From NCBI GenBank assembly GCA_963728765.1, contig CAVSKX010000001.1, positions 764,111 through 828,110 of the forward strand: a stretch of DNA of 64,000 nt. The letters are read 5' to 3'. Source of the stretch: AC-32 sp963728765. Its GTDB lineage: Bacteria; Actinomycetota; Thermoleophilia; Gaiellales; Gaiellaceae. Under the pieces are notes generated by a model, which saw only the letters and a program-made list of their open reading frames with translations, did not search any database and was not told where the DNA came from. A program made the position numbers and the translations under genes. Shown one piece after another: positions 49,244 through 58,641 of the stretch. Positions within the stretch are counted from its first letter, which is position 1. Each line of letters opens with the position of its first letter.

Positions 49244-50377
49244 CTACTCGAGCACGTGGATGTCGCGCGCCGCGCACATCTCCTTCAGCACCTGCGGCCA
49301 GACCGTGACGCTCACCTCGCCGAGGTGGGCCTTGCGCAGCAGGAGCATCATCGTCCGCGACTGGCCGATCCCCGCGCCGATCGAGAGCGGGATCTCGTCT
49401 CGCAGGATCGCCCCGTGGTACGGCAGCTCGAGGAAGTCGAGCTGGCCCGAGAGCTCCAGCTGCCGCCGCAGCGACTCCTTGGTGACCCGGATGCCGCCCG
49501 ACATCAGCTCGTGTCGCCGGCGCGTGACCGGGTTCCAGACGAGGATGTCGCCATTCAGGCCGTGCATCGGGCGCCCGTCGGCCGAGATCGTCTCGGTCGA
49601 CCAGTCGTCGTAGTCGGCGGCGCGCAGCTCGTGCGGGTAGCCGTCGGCGAGCGGCCAGCCGATCCCGTAGATGAAGACAGCCGGGTGCTCTTGCAGGATC
49701 GCGGTCTCGCGCTGCTTGCGGGGGAGGTCGGGGTAGGCCGCGAGGATGTCCTCGGCGTGCAGGAACTCGAGCTCTTCCGGGAGCTCGGGGTAGCGCGGGT
49801 CGGCGAGCGCCGGCCACTCGGCACGCAGGAAGCGGTCGGCTTCCTTCAGCACCTTCCAGATCGAGCGCACGGTGGCGGTCAGGTAGGCGAGCGTCCGGTC
49901 TTCCGGCCGGATCGCCTGCTCCCAGTCCCACTGGTCGACATAGGCGGAGTGGTCGTGGTCGAGGAAGTAGTCCTTGCGCACGGCACGCATGTCGGTCAGC
50001 AGACCCTCTCCCGGTCCCAGGCCGAACTGGCGCAGCGCCATCCGCTTCCACTTGGTCGCCGCCTGCACGACCTCGGCGTCGATCGGGTGGCGGTCACGGT
50101 CGTTCGAGATGTGGAACGCGACGGGCGTGCGTGAGCCGTCGCGGTCGAGGTAGTCGTTGACGCCGCTCTCCCGGTCGACGATCAGCGGCACCTGCACCAG
50201 CGTCAGGTTCAGCTCCTCGCAGAGGCGGTCCTCGATCAGCCGCTTCGCGGCGTAGAGCGCCCGCATCGTCTCCTTCGGGTCGAGCAGCGGGGTGTAGTCG
50301 TCGGGCAGGACGCGCTCGAGCTCGGCGTAGTCGCCGATTCCGGGCCCTGCGAGGTCGGCTTCCTTGGCCACGGTCAT
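49244..50377 (-). CDS. asnA: Aspartate-ammonia ligase, copy 1
   Basis: 377 residues from ATG 50375-50377. LYAAKRLIEDRLCEELNLTL, VPLIVDRESGVNDYLDRDG, VVQAATKWKRMALRQFG, DMRAVRKDYFLDHDHSAYVDQWDWE and a C-terminal GAGIGQSRTMMLLLRKAHLGE (positions near 355) are the AsnA signature, a class II aminoacyl-tRNA-synthetase fold that makes asparagine from aspartate, ammonia and ATP. About 40 residues longer than E. coli AsnA, mainly in the middle. Divergent from tdh across 129 bases. A second copy lies at 53341. Confidence 0.92.
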   Translation of the reverse strand: MTVAKEADLAGPGIGDYAELERVLPDDYTPLLDPKETMRALYAAKRLIEDRLCEELNLTLVQVPLIVDRESGVNDYLDRDGSRTPVAFHISNDRDRHPIDAEVVQAATKWKRMALRQFGLGPGEGLLTDMRAVRKDYFLDHDHSAYVDQWDWEQAIRPEDRTLAYLTATVRSIWKVLKEADRFLRAEWPALADPRYPELPEELEFLHAEDILAAYPDLPRKQRETAILQEHPAVFIYGIGWPLADGYPHELRAADYDDWSTETISADGRPMHGLNGDILVWNPVTRRRHELMSGGIRVTKESLRRQLELSGQLDFLELPYHGAILRDEIPLSIGAGIGQSRTMMLLLRKAHLGEVSVTVWPQVLKEMCAARDIHVLE

Positions 50378-50506
50378 GACGCCTCCGATCCGGGGGAACA
50401 CGTTGATCGTCCGCCCGAAGGCCGGATCGAACATCCGCGCGTGGCCTGATCGCCGATGCGGCCTTTCCCCGATGCTCCCTCGCGCCCGGCGGCGGACGCT
50501 GTGGTC

Positions 50507-51595
50507 ATGACGATGCCCGCGCTTCGGAAGCTCGCGCGCGAGCCCGGCCTGCACCTGGTGGAGGTGCCCGTTCCCGTGCCGGAGCCGGACGAGGTGCTCG
50601 TGCGCGTCGAGGCGGCGAGCGTCTGCGGCACCGACCTGCACATCGAGCGCTGGGACGAGTGGTCGCAGCACCGGGTCTCGCCGCCGCTGACGCTCGGTCA
50701 TGAGTTCGCCGGCACCGTCGTCGCGATCGGGCGTGGGGTCCGCGAGGTCGAGGAGGGCGACTACGTCTCGGCCGAGAGCCACGTCACCTGCGGCGCCTGC
50801 TTCCACTGCCGCACCGGGCACGCGCACATGTGCGAGCGGACGCGAATCCTCGGCGTCGACCGCGACGGCGCGTTCGCGCAGTACGTCGCGATTCCGCAGT
50901 CGGTCGTCTGGAAGAACGACCGGACGAAGCTGCCGCCCGAGATCGCCACGCTGCAGGAGCCGTTCGGCAACGCCGTGTTCGCGACCGGCGAGCAGGAGCT
51001 GACCGGACGCTCGGTCGCCGTGCTCGGCTGCGGGCCCGTCGGCCTCTTCGCGATCGCGATCGCGCGGGCATCCGGCGCGGCCCTCGTCCTCGCCGCGGAC
51101 CGCACCGTCTACCGGCTCGACCTCGCCCGCCGGATGGGTGCGAGCGCGGTCGTGGACGTCGGAGCCGTCCAGGACGAGGCCGGCTGGTTCCTCGAGCACC
51201 ACGAGGGCCTCGGCTTCGACGTCGTCTTCGAGATGTCGGGCTCGGGCCGCGCGGTCGCCGATGCCTTCCGGATCGCCCGCAACGGCGGCAAGGTCGTGCT
51301 CTTCGGGATCCCCGAGCGGCCGGTCGAGATCGACGTCGCCGAGTCGCTGATCTTCAAGAACCTCGAGGTGCGCGCCCTCAGCGGCCGCAAGATCTTCGAG
51401 ACGTGGTACAGGACCCGCTGGCTGCTCGAGAGCGGCGTCGTCGACCTCAGACCGCTCATCACCCATCAGCTCCCGCTCGAGCGCTTCGAGGAGGCGTTCC
51501 GCGCGCTCGAGGCAGGTGAGGCCTGCAAGATCGTGCTCCATCCGAACGGCGTGCCGGCGCCGCTGGCGCGCGCCGCCGCGGAGGCCGTGGCGTGA
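50507..51595 (+). CDS. tdh: L-threonine 3-dehydrogenase, copy 1
   Basis: 362 residues from ATG 50507. Catalytic zinc ligands are in SVCGTDLHIERW and LTLGHEFAGTV; the structural-zinc cysteines lie in CGACFHCRTGHAHMC; GCGPVGLFAIAIARASGA is the NAD site; VVFEMSGSGRAV and FGIPERPVEIDV are typical Tdh. Oxidises threonine to 2-amino-3-ketobutyrate. Overlaps kbl by four bases, as in the E. coli-type operon. Copy 2 at 54604. Confidence 0.92.
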   Translation: MTMPALRKLAREPGLHLVEVPVPVPEPDEVLVRVEAASVCGTDLHIERWDEWSQHRVSPPLTLGHEFAGTVVAIGRGVREVEEGDYVSAESHVTCGACFHCRTGHAHMCERTRILGVDRDGAFAQYVAIPQSVVWKNDRTKLPPEIATLQEPFGNAVFATGEQELTGRSVAVLGCGPVGLFAIAIARASGAALVLAADRTVYRLDLARRMGASAVVDVGAVQDEAGWFLEHHEGLGFDVVFEMSGSGRAVADAFRIARNGGKVVLFGIPERPVEIDVAESLIFKNLEVRALSGRKIFETWYRTRWLLESGVVDLRPLITHQLPLERFEEAFRALEAGEACKIVLHPNGVPAPLARAAAEAVA

Positions 51596-52466
51596 CGGTC
51601 GCCCCGTCGACCCTCGACGCCGACCTTCGACAGGAGCTCGCGAGCCTGCACGAAGCCGGGACGCTCAAGCGCTTCAACGAGCTGCTCTCGCCGCAGGGGC
51701 CCGTCGTCGAGATGGCCGGCCGTGGCGAGGTGCTCGTGCTCTCGTCGAACAATTACCTCGGCCTCGCTGCCCGGCCCGAGGTGGTCGAAGCGGGCATCGA
51801 GGGCCTGCGCCGCTTCGGCGCCGGCACCGCATCGGTGCGCTTCATCTGCGGAACCTTCGAGCCGCATCTCGAGCTGGAGCGCGAGCTCGCGGAGCTTGTC
51901 GGCACGGAGGCGGCGCTCAGCTACGTCTCGTGCTGGAACGCGAACGAGGCGGTGATCCCGAGCCTGACGGACGAGCGGACGGTGATCCTCTCGGACGCGC
52001 TCAACCACGCGAGCATCGTCGATGCGATCCGGCTCTCGAAGCCGGCGCGGAAGGTGATCTACGCGCACTCGTCGATGGACGAGCTGCGCGCCGGGCTCCA
52101 GGCCTGTCCGGCCGGCGCCCGCAAGCTGATCGTGACGGACGGCGTCTTCAGCATGGAAGGCGACCTCGCCCGCCTGCCCGAGATCGTCGAGCTCGCGCGC
52201 CTGCACGGCGCCGTCGTGATCGTGGACGACTCGCACGGCACGGGCGTGATGGGCGCGACCGGCCGTGGCGTGGCCGAGCACTTCGGCCTGCTCCGCGAGG
52301 TCGACGTGATCACGAGCACGCTCGGGAAGGCGCTCGGCGGTGCGGCCGGCGGGTTCGTCGCCTCGAGCGCGGAGGTGTGCGAGATCCTCGCCCAGCGCTC
52401 CCGTCCGCAGCTCTTCTCGAACGCGCTCCCGCCGACGGTCGCCTGCAGCGCGCTCGAAGCCGTCCG
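51592..52466 (+). pseudogene. kbl: 2-amino-3-ketobutyrate CoA ligase, copy 1, truncated
   Basis: From GTG 51592 the frame matches copy 2 through the PLP lysine (TSTLGKALGGAAGGF) to CSALEAVR, 292 residues, then switches at 52466 to sequence of the propeller gene; the ORF runs on as unrelated residues to 52596. The last quarter, which completes the small domain, is missing. Probably inactive if real; it may be an assembly join. Confidence 0.85.
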
Positions 52467-52467
52467 G

Positions 52468-53291
52468 GATCCAGCGGCCGACCGGGTTCCGGACCGAGGG
52501 CATCGCGGTCGGACGCGGCACGACCTTCTACACCGGTTCGGTCGCGAACGGCGCGATCTACCGCGGCGATCTCCGACCGGCACGGGCGCGATCTGATTCC
52601 GGTGTCACCGGCTTGCCGAGACCGGGATCGGCTCGACCGGTTCAAGCGGCTGTGGGTCGCCGGCGCCGCGACCGGCGCGGCCCGCGTCTACAGCGCCAGG
52701 ACCGGCGCGCTGCTCCGCACCTACCAGCTCGGGACGGCGCCGACGTTCATCAACGACGTCGTCGTGACGCCGAAGGCCGCGTTCTTCACCGACTCGATGA
52801 AGAGCGTGCTCTACCGCGTGCCGATCGGTCCTCGCGGACGGCTCGGGGACGCCCAGACGGTCCCGCTCGGAGGTGACTACGTCCACGTTCCCGGCGCGTT
52901 CAACCTGAACGGCATCGACGCCACCCGGAGCGGCAAGGCGCTCGTCGCCGTTCAGTCGGTCAACGGCCGGCTGTACCGCATCAACCCGCGGACCGGCGTC
53001 GCACGCCTGATTTCGCTCGGCGGCGAGAGCGTGCCGAACGGCGACGGGATCCTGCTGGACGGCAGGCGGCTGTACGTCGTCCAGAACCAGCTGAACCTCG
53101 TGGCCGTGATCTCGCTCCGGCCGGGCCTGCTCTCGGGACGCGTCCTGACGCGCCTGAGCGACCCGGACTTCTCGGTGCCGACGACGATCGACGATCTCGG
53201 CAAGCGCCTGTACGCGGTCAACGCCCGCTTCGGGATCCCGGACCCCGACAGCGCCGCGTACCAGGTCGTGCAGCTGCGGAAGCCGCATTAG
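52468..53291 (+). pseudogene. SMP-30-like propeller, copy 2, 5'-truncated and indel-rich
   Basis: Begins at GATCCAGC, equivalent to 48363 in copy 1, so signal peptide and first residues are lost. Between 52555 and 52640 there are about five single-base deletions against copy 1. From about 52640 to the stop it differs from copy 1 at only about four bases in 650. No start codon in frame. Confidence 0.85.
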
Positions 53292-53308
53292 GCCCGGCAC
53301 GAACCACC

Positions 53309-53339
53309 GCGGACGGCGGCGTTTCCCGCCGCCGTCCGC
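53309..53339. terminator. Bidirectional stem-loop between convergent genes, unit 2
   Basis: GCGGACGGCGGC (53309-53320) pairs with GCCGCCGTCCGC (53328-53339). Three bases shorter than in unit 1 by loss of one GGC; both arms still match. Confidence 0.7.
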
Positions 53340-53340
53340 G

Positions 53341-54474
53341 CTACTCGAGCACGTGGATGTCGCGCGCCGCGCACATCTCCTTCAGCACCTGCGGCCAGAC
53401 CGTGACGCTCACCTCGCCGAGGTGGGCCTTGCGCAGCAGGAGCATCATCGTCCGCGACTGGCCGATCCCCGCGCCGATCGAGAGCGGGATCTCGTCGTTG
53501 AGGATCGCCCGGTGGTACGGCAGCTCGAGGAAATCGAGCTGGCCCGAGAGCTCCAGCTGCCGCCGCAGCGACTCGTTCGTGACGCGGATGCCGCCGGACA
53601 TCAGCTCGTGTCGCCGCCGCGTGACCGGGTTCCAGACGAGGATGTCCCCGTTCAACCCGTGCATCGGGCGGCCGTCGCCTGAGACCGTCTCGGTCGACCA
53701 GTCGTCGTAGTCGGCGGCGCGCAGCTCGTGCGGGTAGCCGTCGGCGAGCGGCCAGCCGATCCCGTAGATGAAGATCGCCGGGTGCTCCTGCAGGATCGCG
53801 GTCTCGCGCTGCTTGCGCGGGAGGTCCGGATAGGCCGCGAGGATGTCCTCGGCGTGCAGGAACTCGAGCTCGTCCGGGAGCTCGGGGTAGCGTGGGTCGG
53901 CGAGCGCCGGCCACTCGGCGCGCAGGAAGCGGTCGGCCTCCTTCAACACCTTCCAGATCGAGCGCACTGCCGCGGTCAGGTAGTCGAGCGTCCGGTCCTC
54001 GGCGCGGATCGCCTGCTCCCAGTCCCACTGGTCGACGTAGGCGGAGTGGTCGTGGTCGAGGAAGTAGTCCTTGCGCACGGCGCGCATGTCGGTCAGCAGG
54101 CCTTCTCCGGGTCGCATGCCGAACTGGCGCAGCGCCATCCGCTTCCACTTGGTCGCCGCCTGCACGACCTCGGCGTCGATCGGGTGGCGGTCACGGTCGT
54201 TCGAGATGTGGAAGGTGACCGGCGTGCGTGAGCCGTCGCGGTCGAGGTAGTCGTTGACGCCGCTCGCCCGGTCGACGATCAGCGGCACCTGCACCAGTGT
54301 CAGGTTCAGCTCCTCGCAGAGGCGGTCCTCGATCAGCCGCTTCGCGGCGTAGAGCGCCCGCATCGTCTCCTTCGGGTCGAGCAGCGGGGTGTAGTCGTCG
54401 GGCAGGACGCGCTCGAGCTCGGCGTAATCGCCGATTCCCGGCCCTGCGAGGTCGGCTTCCTTGGCCACGGTCAT
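53341..54474 (-). CDS. asnA: Aspartate-ammonia ligase, copy 2
   Basis: 377 residues from ATG 54472-54474, the same length as copy 1 and about 96 % identical. Changes such as GLGPGEG to GMRPGEG, TLAYL to TLDYL and YHGAILRDE to YHRAILNDE fall outside the main motifs, so both copies should work. The first roughly 155 bases at the 3' end (53341-53496) are identical to copy 1, then divergence begins abruptly. Confidence 0.92.
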   Translation of the reverse strand: MTVAKEADLAGPGIGDYAELERVLPDDYTPLLDPKETMRALYAAKRLIEDRLCEELNLTLVQVPLIVDRASGVNDYLDRDGSRTPVTFHISNDRDRHPIDAEVVQAATKWKRMALRQFGMRPGEGLLTDMRAVRKDYFLDHDHSAYVDQWDWEQAIRAEDRTLDYLTAAVRSIWKVLKEADRFLRAEWPALADPRYPELPDELEFLHAEDILAAYPDLPRKQRETAILQEHPAIFIYGIGWPLADGYPHELRAADYDDWSTETVSGDGRPMHGLNGDILVWNPVTRRRHELMSGGIRVTNESLRRQLELSGQLDFLELPYHRAILNDEIPLSIGAGIGQSRTMMLLLRKAHLGEVSVTVWPQVLKEMCAARDIHVLE

Positions 54475-54603
54475 GACGCCTCCGATCCGGGGGAACGCGT
54501 TGATCGTGCGCCCGAAGGCCCGATCGAACATCCGCGCGAGGCCTGATCGCCGATGCGGCCTTTCCCCGATGTTGTGGGACGCCAGTCGGCGGACTCTGTG
54601 GTC

Positions 54604-55692
54604 ATGACGATGCCCGCGCTTCGGAAGCTTGCGCGCGAGCCCGGCCTGCACCTGGTCGAGGTGCCGGTCCCGGTGCCGGAGCCCGACGAGGTGCTCGTGC
54701 GCGTCGAGGCGGCGAGCGTCTGCGGCACCGACCTGCACATCGAGCGGTGGGACGAGTGGGCGCAACGGCGGATCGCGCCGCCGCTGACGCTCGGGCACGA
54801 GTTCGCCGGCACCGTCGTCGAGATCGGGCGTGCGGTCCGCGAGGTCGAGGCGGGCGAGTACGTCTCGGCCGAGAGCCATGTCACCTGCGGTGCCTGCTTC
54901 CACTGCCGCACCGGGCACGCGCACATGTGCGAGCGGACGCGGATCCTCGGCGTCGACCGCGACGGCGCGTTCGCGCAGTACGTCGCGATCCCGGAGTCGG
55001 TCGTCTGGAAGAACGACCGGACGAAGCTGCCGCCCGAGATCGCCACCCTGCAGGAGCCGTTCGGGAACGCCGTGTTCGCCACCGGCGAGCAGGAGCTGAC
55101 CGGACGCTCGGTCGCCGTCCTCGGCTGCGGCCCGGTCGGCCTCTTCTCGATCGCGATCGCACGCGCCTCCGGCGCGGCCGTCGTGCTCGCGGCCGACCAC
55201 ACCGTCTACCGGCTCGACCTCGCTCGCCGCATGGGGGCGAGCGCGGTCGTGGACGTCGGAGCCGTCCAGGACGAGGCGGGCTGGTTCCTCGAGCACCACG
55301 AGGGCCTCGGCTTCGACGTCGTCTTCGAGATGTCCGGCTCCGGGCGCGCGGTGGCGGACGCCTTCCGAATCGCGCGCAACGGCGGCAGGGTCGTCCTCTT
55401 CGGTATCCCCGACCGGCCGGTCGAGATCGACGTCGCGGAGTCGCTGATCTTCAAGAACCTCGAGGTGCGCGCGCTCAGCGGCCGCAAGATCTTCGAGACC
55501 TGGTACCGGACCCGCTGGCTGCTCGAGAGCGGCGTCGTCGACCTCCGGCCGCTCATCACCCATCAGCTCCCGCTCGAGCGCTTCGAGGAGGCGTTCCGCG
55601 CGCTCGAGGCTGGTGAGGCGTGCAAGATCGTGCTCCATCCGAACGGCATGCCGGCTCTGCCCGCGCGCGCCGCCGCGGAGGCCGTGGCGTGA
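54604..55692 (+). CDS. tdh: L-threonine 3-dehydrogenase, copy 2
   Basis: 362 residues, about 95 % identical to copy 1 with all zinc and NAD motifs kept (SVCGTDLHIERW, CGACFHCRTGHAHMC, GCGPVGLFSIAIARASGA). Differences include EWSQHRVS to EWAQRRIA and IPERPV to IPDRPV. Overlaps the intact kbl by four bases, so this is the complete threonine-to-glycine operon. Confidence 0.92.
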   Translation: MTMPALRKLAREPGLHLVEVPVPVPEPDEVLVRVEAASVCGTDLHIERWDEWAQRRIAPPLTLGHEFAGTVVEIGRAVREVEAGEYVSAESHVTCGACFHCRTGHAHMCERTRILGVDRDGAFAQYVAIPESVVWKNDRTKLPPEIATLQEPFGNAVFATGEQELTGRSVAVLGCGPVGLFSIAIARASGAAVVLAADHTVYRLDLARRMGASAVVDVGAVQDEAGWFLEHHEGLGFDVVFEMSGSGRAVADAFRIARNGGRVVLFGIPDRPVEIDVAESLIFKNLEVRALSGRKIFETWYRTRWLLESGVVDLRPLITHQLPLERFEEAFRALEAGEACKIVLHPNGMPALPARAAAEAVA

Positions 55693-56888
55693 CGGTCGCC
55701 CAGTCGCACCTCGACGCCGACCTGCGCCAGGAGCTGGAGCGCCTGCGCGAAGCCGGGACGCTGAAGCATTTCAACGAGCTGCGCTCGCCCCAGGGGCCGG
55801 TGGTCGAGATGGCCGGCTGGGGCGAGGTGCTCGTGCTCTCGTCGAACAACTACCTCGGCCTCGCTGCCCGGCCGGAGGTGGTCGAAGCAGGCATCGAGGG
55901 CCTGCGCCGCTACGGCGCGGGCACCGCGTCCGTGCGCTTCATCTGCGGCACCTTCGAGCCGCACCTCGAGCTGGAGCGCGAGCTCGCGGAGCTCGTCGGC
56001 ACCGAGGCGGCGCTCACGTACGTCTCGTGCTGGAACGCGAACGAGGCTCTGATCCCGAGCCTGACGGACGAGCGGACGGTGATCCTCTCGGACGCGCTCA
56101 ACCACGCGAGCGTCGTCGACGCGATCCGGCTCTCGAAGCCGGCGCGGAAGGTGATCTACGCCCACTCGTCGATGGACGAGCTGCGCGCCGGGCTCGAGGC
56201 CTGCCCGGCCGGCGCCCGCAAGCTGATCGTGACGGACGGGGTCTTCAGCATGGAGGGCGACCTGGCCCGCCTGCCCGAGATCGTCGAGCTCGCGCGCCTG
56301 CACGGCGCCGTCGTGATCGTCGACGACTCGCACGGCACCGGCGTGATGGGGGCGACCGGCCGCGGCGTCGCCGAGCACTTCGGCCTCCTTCGCGAGGTCG
56401 ACGTGATCACGAGCACGCTGGGCAAGGCGCTCGGCGGCGCGGCCGGAGGGTTCGTCGCCTCGAGCGCCGAGGTGTGCGAGATCCTCGCGCAGCGGTCGCG
56501 CCCCCAGCTGTTCTCGAACGCGCTCCCGCCGACCGTCGCCTGCAGCGCGCTCGAGGCCGTCCGCACCCTGCGGCGCGAGCCGGAGCTGGTGGAGCGGCTG
56601 CGCTCGCTCTCGACGCGCTTCCGTTCACGGCTGCGGGAGGCGGGCTTCCGGCCGCTCGACGGGGAGGCGGCGATCATCCCGATCATCGTCGGGGAGACCG
56701 AGTTCGCGATCCGCTTCAGCGAGCGGCTGCTCGAGGAGGGCGTCTTCGTCACCGGCTTCGGCTACCCCGTCGTCCCGGAAGGCACCGCGCGCGTGCGCGT
56801 GCAGATGTCGGCCGCGCTCGAGGAGCACCACCTCGACCGGGCGCTGGACGCCTTCACCCGCGTCGGCGCCGACCTCGGCGTCATCTGA
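55689..56888 (+). CDS. kbl: 2-amino-3-ketobutyrate CoA ligase (glycine C-acetyltransferase)
   Basis: 399 residues from GTG 55689, full family length. SSNNYLGLAARPEVVEAG, VDDSHGTGVMGATGRG and ITSTLGKALGGAAGGFVASS, with the PLP lysine, identify an alpha-oxoamine synthase; the tdh overlap fixes the function as Kbl, splitting 2-amino-3-ketobutyrate with CoA into glycine and acetyl-CoA. The C-terminal domain missing from copy 1 is complete here (IIPIIVGETEFAIRFSERLL). Confidence 0.92.
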   Translation: MTVAQSHLDADLRQELERLREAGTLKHFNELRSPQGPVVEMAGWGEVLVLSSNNYLGLAARPEVVEAGIEGLRRYGAGTASVRFICGTFEPHLELERELAELVGTEAALTYVSCWNANEALIPSLTDERTVILSDALNHASVVDAIRLSKPARKVIYAHSSMDELRAGLEACPAGARKLIVTDGVFSMEGDLARLPEIVELARLHGAVVIVDDSHGTGVMGATGRGVAEHFGLLREVDVITSTLGKALGGAAGGFVASSAEVCEILAQRSRPQLFSNALPPTVACSALEAVRTLRREPELVERLRSLSTRFRSRLREAGFRPLDGEAAIIPIIVGETEFAIRFSERLLEEGVFVTGFGYPVVPEGTARVRVQMSAALEEHHLDRALDAFTRVGADLGVI

Positions 56889-56987
56889 GAGGAGCGCCAC
56901 TCCAAGCGGCCGATCGGCGTGCTCTCGACACTCGACGTCGCCCGCGCGCTCTGCGGCTTCCCGGAGCGCCACCCGCTGCCGAACTAG
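56889..56987 (+). pseudogene. CBS-domain C-terminal remnant
   Basis: Straight after the kbl stop, in the same frame, 32 codons read SKRPIGVLSTLDVARALCGF ... PLPN-stop, the last strand and helix of a CBS domain. No start codon; the rest of the gene is absent. It marks an old deletion or a recombination scar at the end of the threonine operon. The following 100 bases to 57089 hold nothing I can identify. Confidence 0.6.
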
Positions 56988-57089
56988 CTTCTGGCCGGCT
57001 CGAGCAGCAGCAGCGCGAGCAGCGCGGCGAGCGCTTTCAGATCGGCGTCGCCGTCGAGAGGTCGACGAGCTCGGTGGCCGTGCCGGCGC

Positions 57090-58497
57090 TCACGGCGCGC
57101 CCGAGACGGTGTCGCGCCGCGCGCCGGGCGCGAGGAACGCGCCGAGCGGCTCGAAGCGCGCCTGGAAGAAGCGGAGGTGCTCGGGCTCGTACGTCATCCG
57201 AAGCCCGGGTACGCTCTCCCGCTGTTCGTAGACCGCGGTGACGACGTCGGCCACGTAGGCAAGGTGCTCCTGCGTGTACACCCGCCGCGGGATCGTCAGC
57301 CGCACGAGCTCGAGGCCGTCGTAGGGCTGGTCGCCGTGCTGGCCGGAGACGATGCCTCGCTCCATCGAGCGCACGCCTCCCGCGAGGTAGAGCGCGGCCG
57401 CGAGCGCTTGCGCCGGGAATTCCTCCTGCGGCAGGTGCGGCAGGAAGCGCTTCGCGTCGAGGAACACCGCGTGCGCGCCGACGGGCACCACGATCGGGAC
57501 CCCGCGCTCGAGCAGCAGCCGGCCGAGGAAGGCGCTCTGCGACACGTAGTGGCGCACGATCGCCTCGTCGGCGGACTCGCGGATTCCCTGGGCCAGCGCC
57601 TCCATGTCGTGCCCGGCGATTCCGCCGTAGTGCGGGAAGCCCTCGTAGATCACGACCTTCTCGCGCGCGGCTTCGGCGAGGTCGTCGTCGTTCAGCGCGA
57701 GGACGCCGCCGATCGGGACGAAGTGGTCCTTCTTCGACGAGAAGACCGCGGCATCGGAGAGCTCGGCGATCGCGCGAATCGACCTCCGCGAACGGCGTCG
57801 AGGCCCAGCCCGGCTCGCGCTCCTTGACGAAGAGCGCGTTCTCGGAGATCCGGGTCGCGTCCAGCACGAGGGGCACCCGGTGCGCCTGCGTCAGCTCGCG
57901 GACACCGGACAGGTTCTCGATCGAGAACGGCTGCCCGCCGGCCATGTTCAGGCACGCCTCGACCCGCACGTACGCGATCCGCTCCGGCGCGGCCGCCGCC
58001 AGCACGTGCTCGAGCTTCCGTAGGTCGACGTTCCCCTTGAAGGGGTGCATGGAGAGCGGGTCGCTCGCTTCGGGGATCGAGACGTCGACCCAGACGCCGC
58101 CGGCGAGCTCCACGTGCTCGCGCGACGTCGTGAAGTAGAGGTTCGACGGGACCAGCAGCCCCGGCCGCACCAGCAGCTTCGCCAGCAGGTGCTCGGCGCC
58201 GCGGCCCTGGTGGGTCGGGATCACGTGCTCGTAGCCGTAGGTCTCCCGGACGGCGCGCTCGAGCCGGAAGAAGCTGCGCGAGCCCGCGTAGGCCTCGTCG
58301 CCGAGCTCCATCGCGGCACGCTGCTCCTGGGAGAGGGCCGACGTGCCGCTGTCGGTGAGGAGGTCGACGTAGACGTCCTCGGAGCGGAGGAGGAACGTGT
58401 TGTAGCCCGCCTGCTCGAGGGCGCGCCGCCGCTCGTCCTCGGAGCGCAGCGCGACCGGCTCGACCACCTTGATCTTCCACGGAGGAGGTGCCGTCAC
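57090..58497 (-). CDS. Tryptophanase/tyrosine phenol-lyase family beta-eliminating lyase, frameshifted
   Basis: Start GTG 58495-58497. KIKVVEPVALRSEDERRRAL, AGYNTFLLRSEDVYVDLLTD, GDEAYAGSRSFFRLE, IPTHQGRGAEHLL and YFTTSREH match TnaA/TPL closely. At about 57783 one base must be dropped; the frame then continues IRAIAELSDAAVFSSKKDHF, holding the PLP lysine, to IYEGFPHYGGIAGHDMEALA and the arginine-containing LTIPRRVYTQEHL. About 468 residues in all. These PLP enzymes cleave tryptophan, tyrosine or related amino acids to pyruvate and ammonia. The specificity residues cannot be settled by eye. Confidence 0.85.
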
Positions 58498-58641
58498 ACT
58501 TCTGATCCTCGCGGCGCGGAATGGTCTGTGCATCCGGGGAATCCCGCCTGGGAGCGCGGTTCACTACTGACCGCGTAAGGGATTCGTAAGGCTCGGCCAA
58601 GCCGCCGGGATCCGGCCTGGCAGGCCGATACCATCCTCCGG

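Larger units (their letters stand above)
48363..56563. repeat. Tandem duplication of about 4.1 kb (two units)
   Basis: Unit 1 is 48363-52466, unit 2 is 52468-56563, offset 4097-4105. Each carries propeller gene, asnA, tdh and kbl in the same order and strands. AsnA copies differ at about 14 of 377 residues and Tdh at about 17 of 362. The junction joins the middle of kbl to the middle of the propeller gene. Unit 2's kbl continues intact past the duplicated part. Confidence 0.9.

Noticed and set aside
48363..56563. Tandem duplication as a composite transposon or integrated element
   Set aside because: No transposase, integrase, inverted ends, tRNA or attachment repeats are present at either border or the junction.
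58578..58632. Direct repeat CGTAAGG-GATT-CGTAAGG and GGCCT/AGGCC hairpin upstream of the UXS gene as a regulatory system
   Set aside because: Both are short and appear only once in the window; the evidence is too thin to call an operator.
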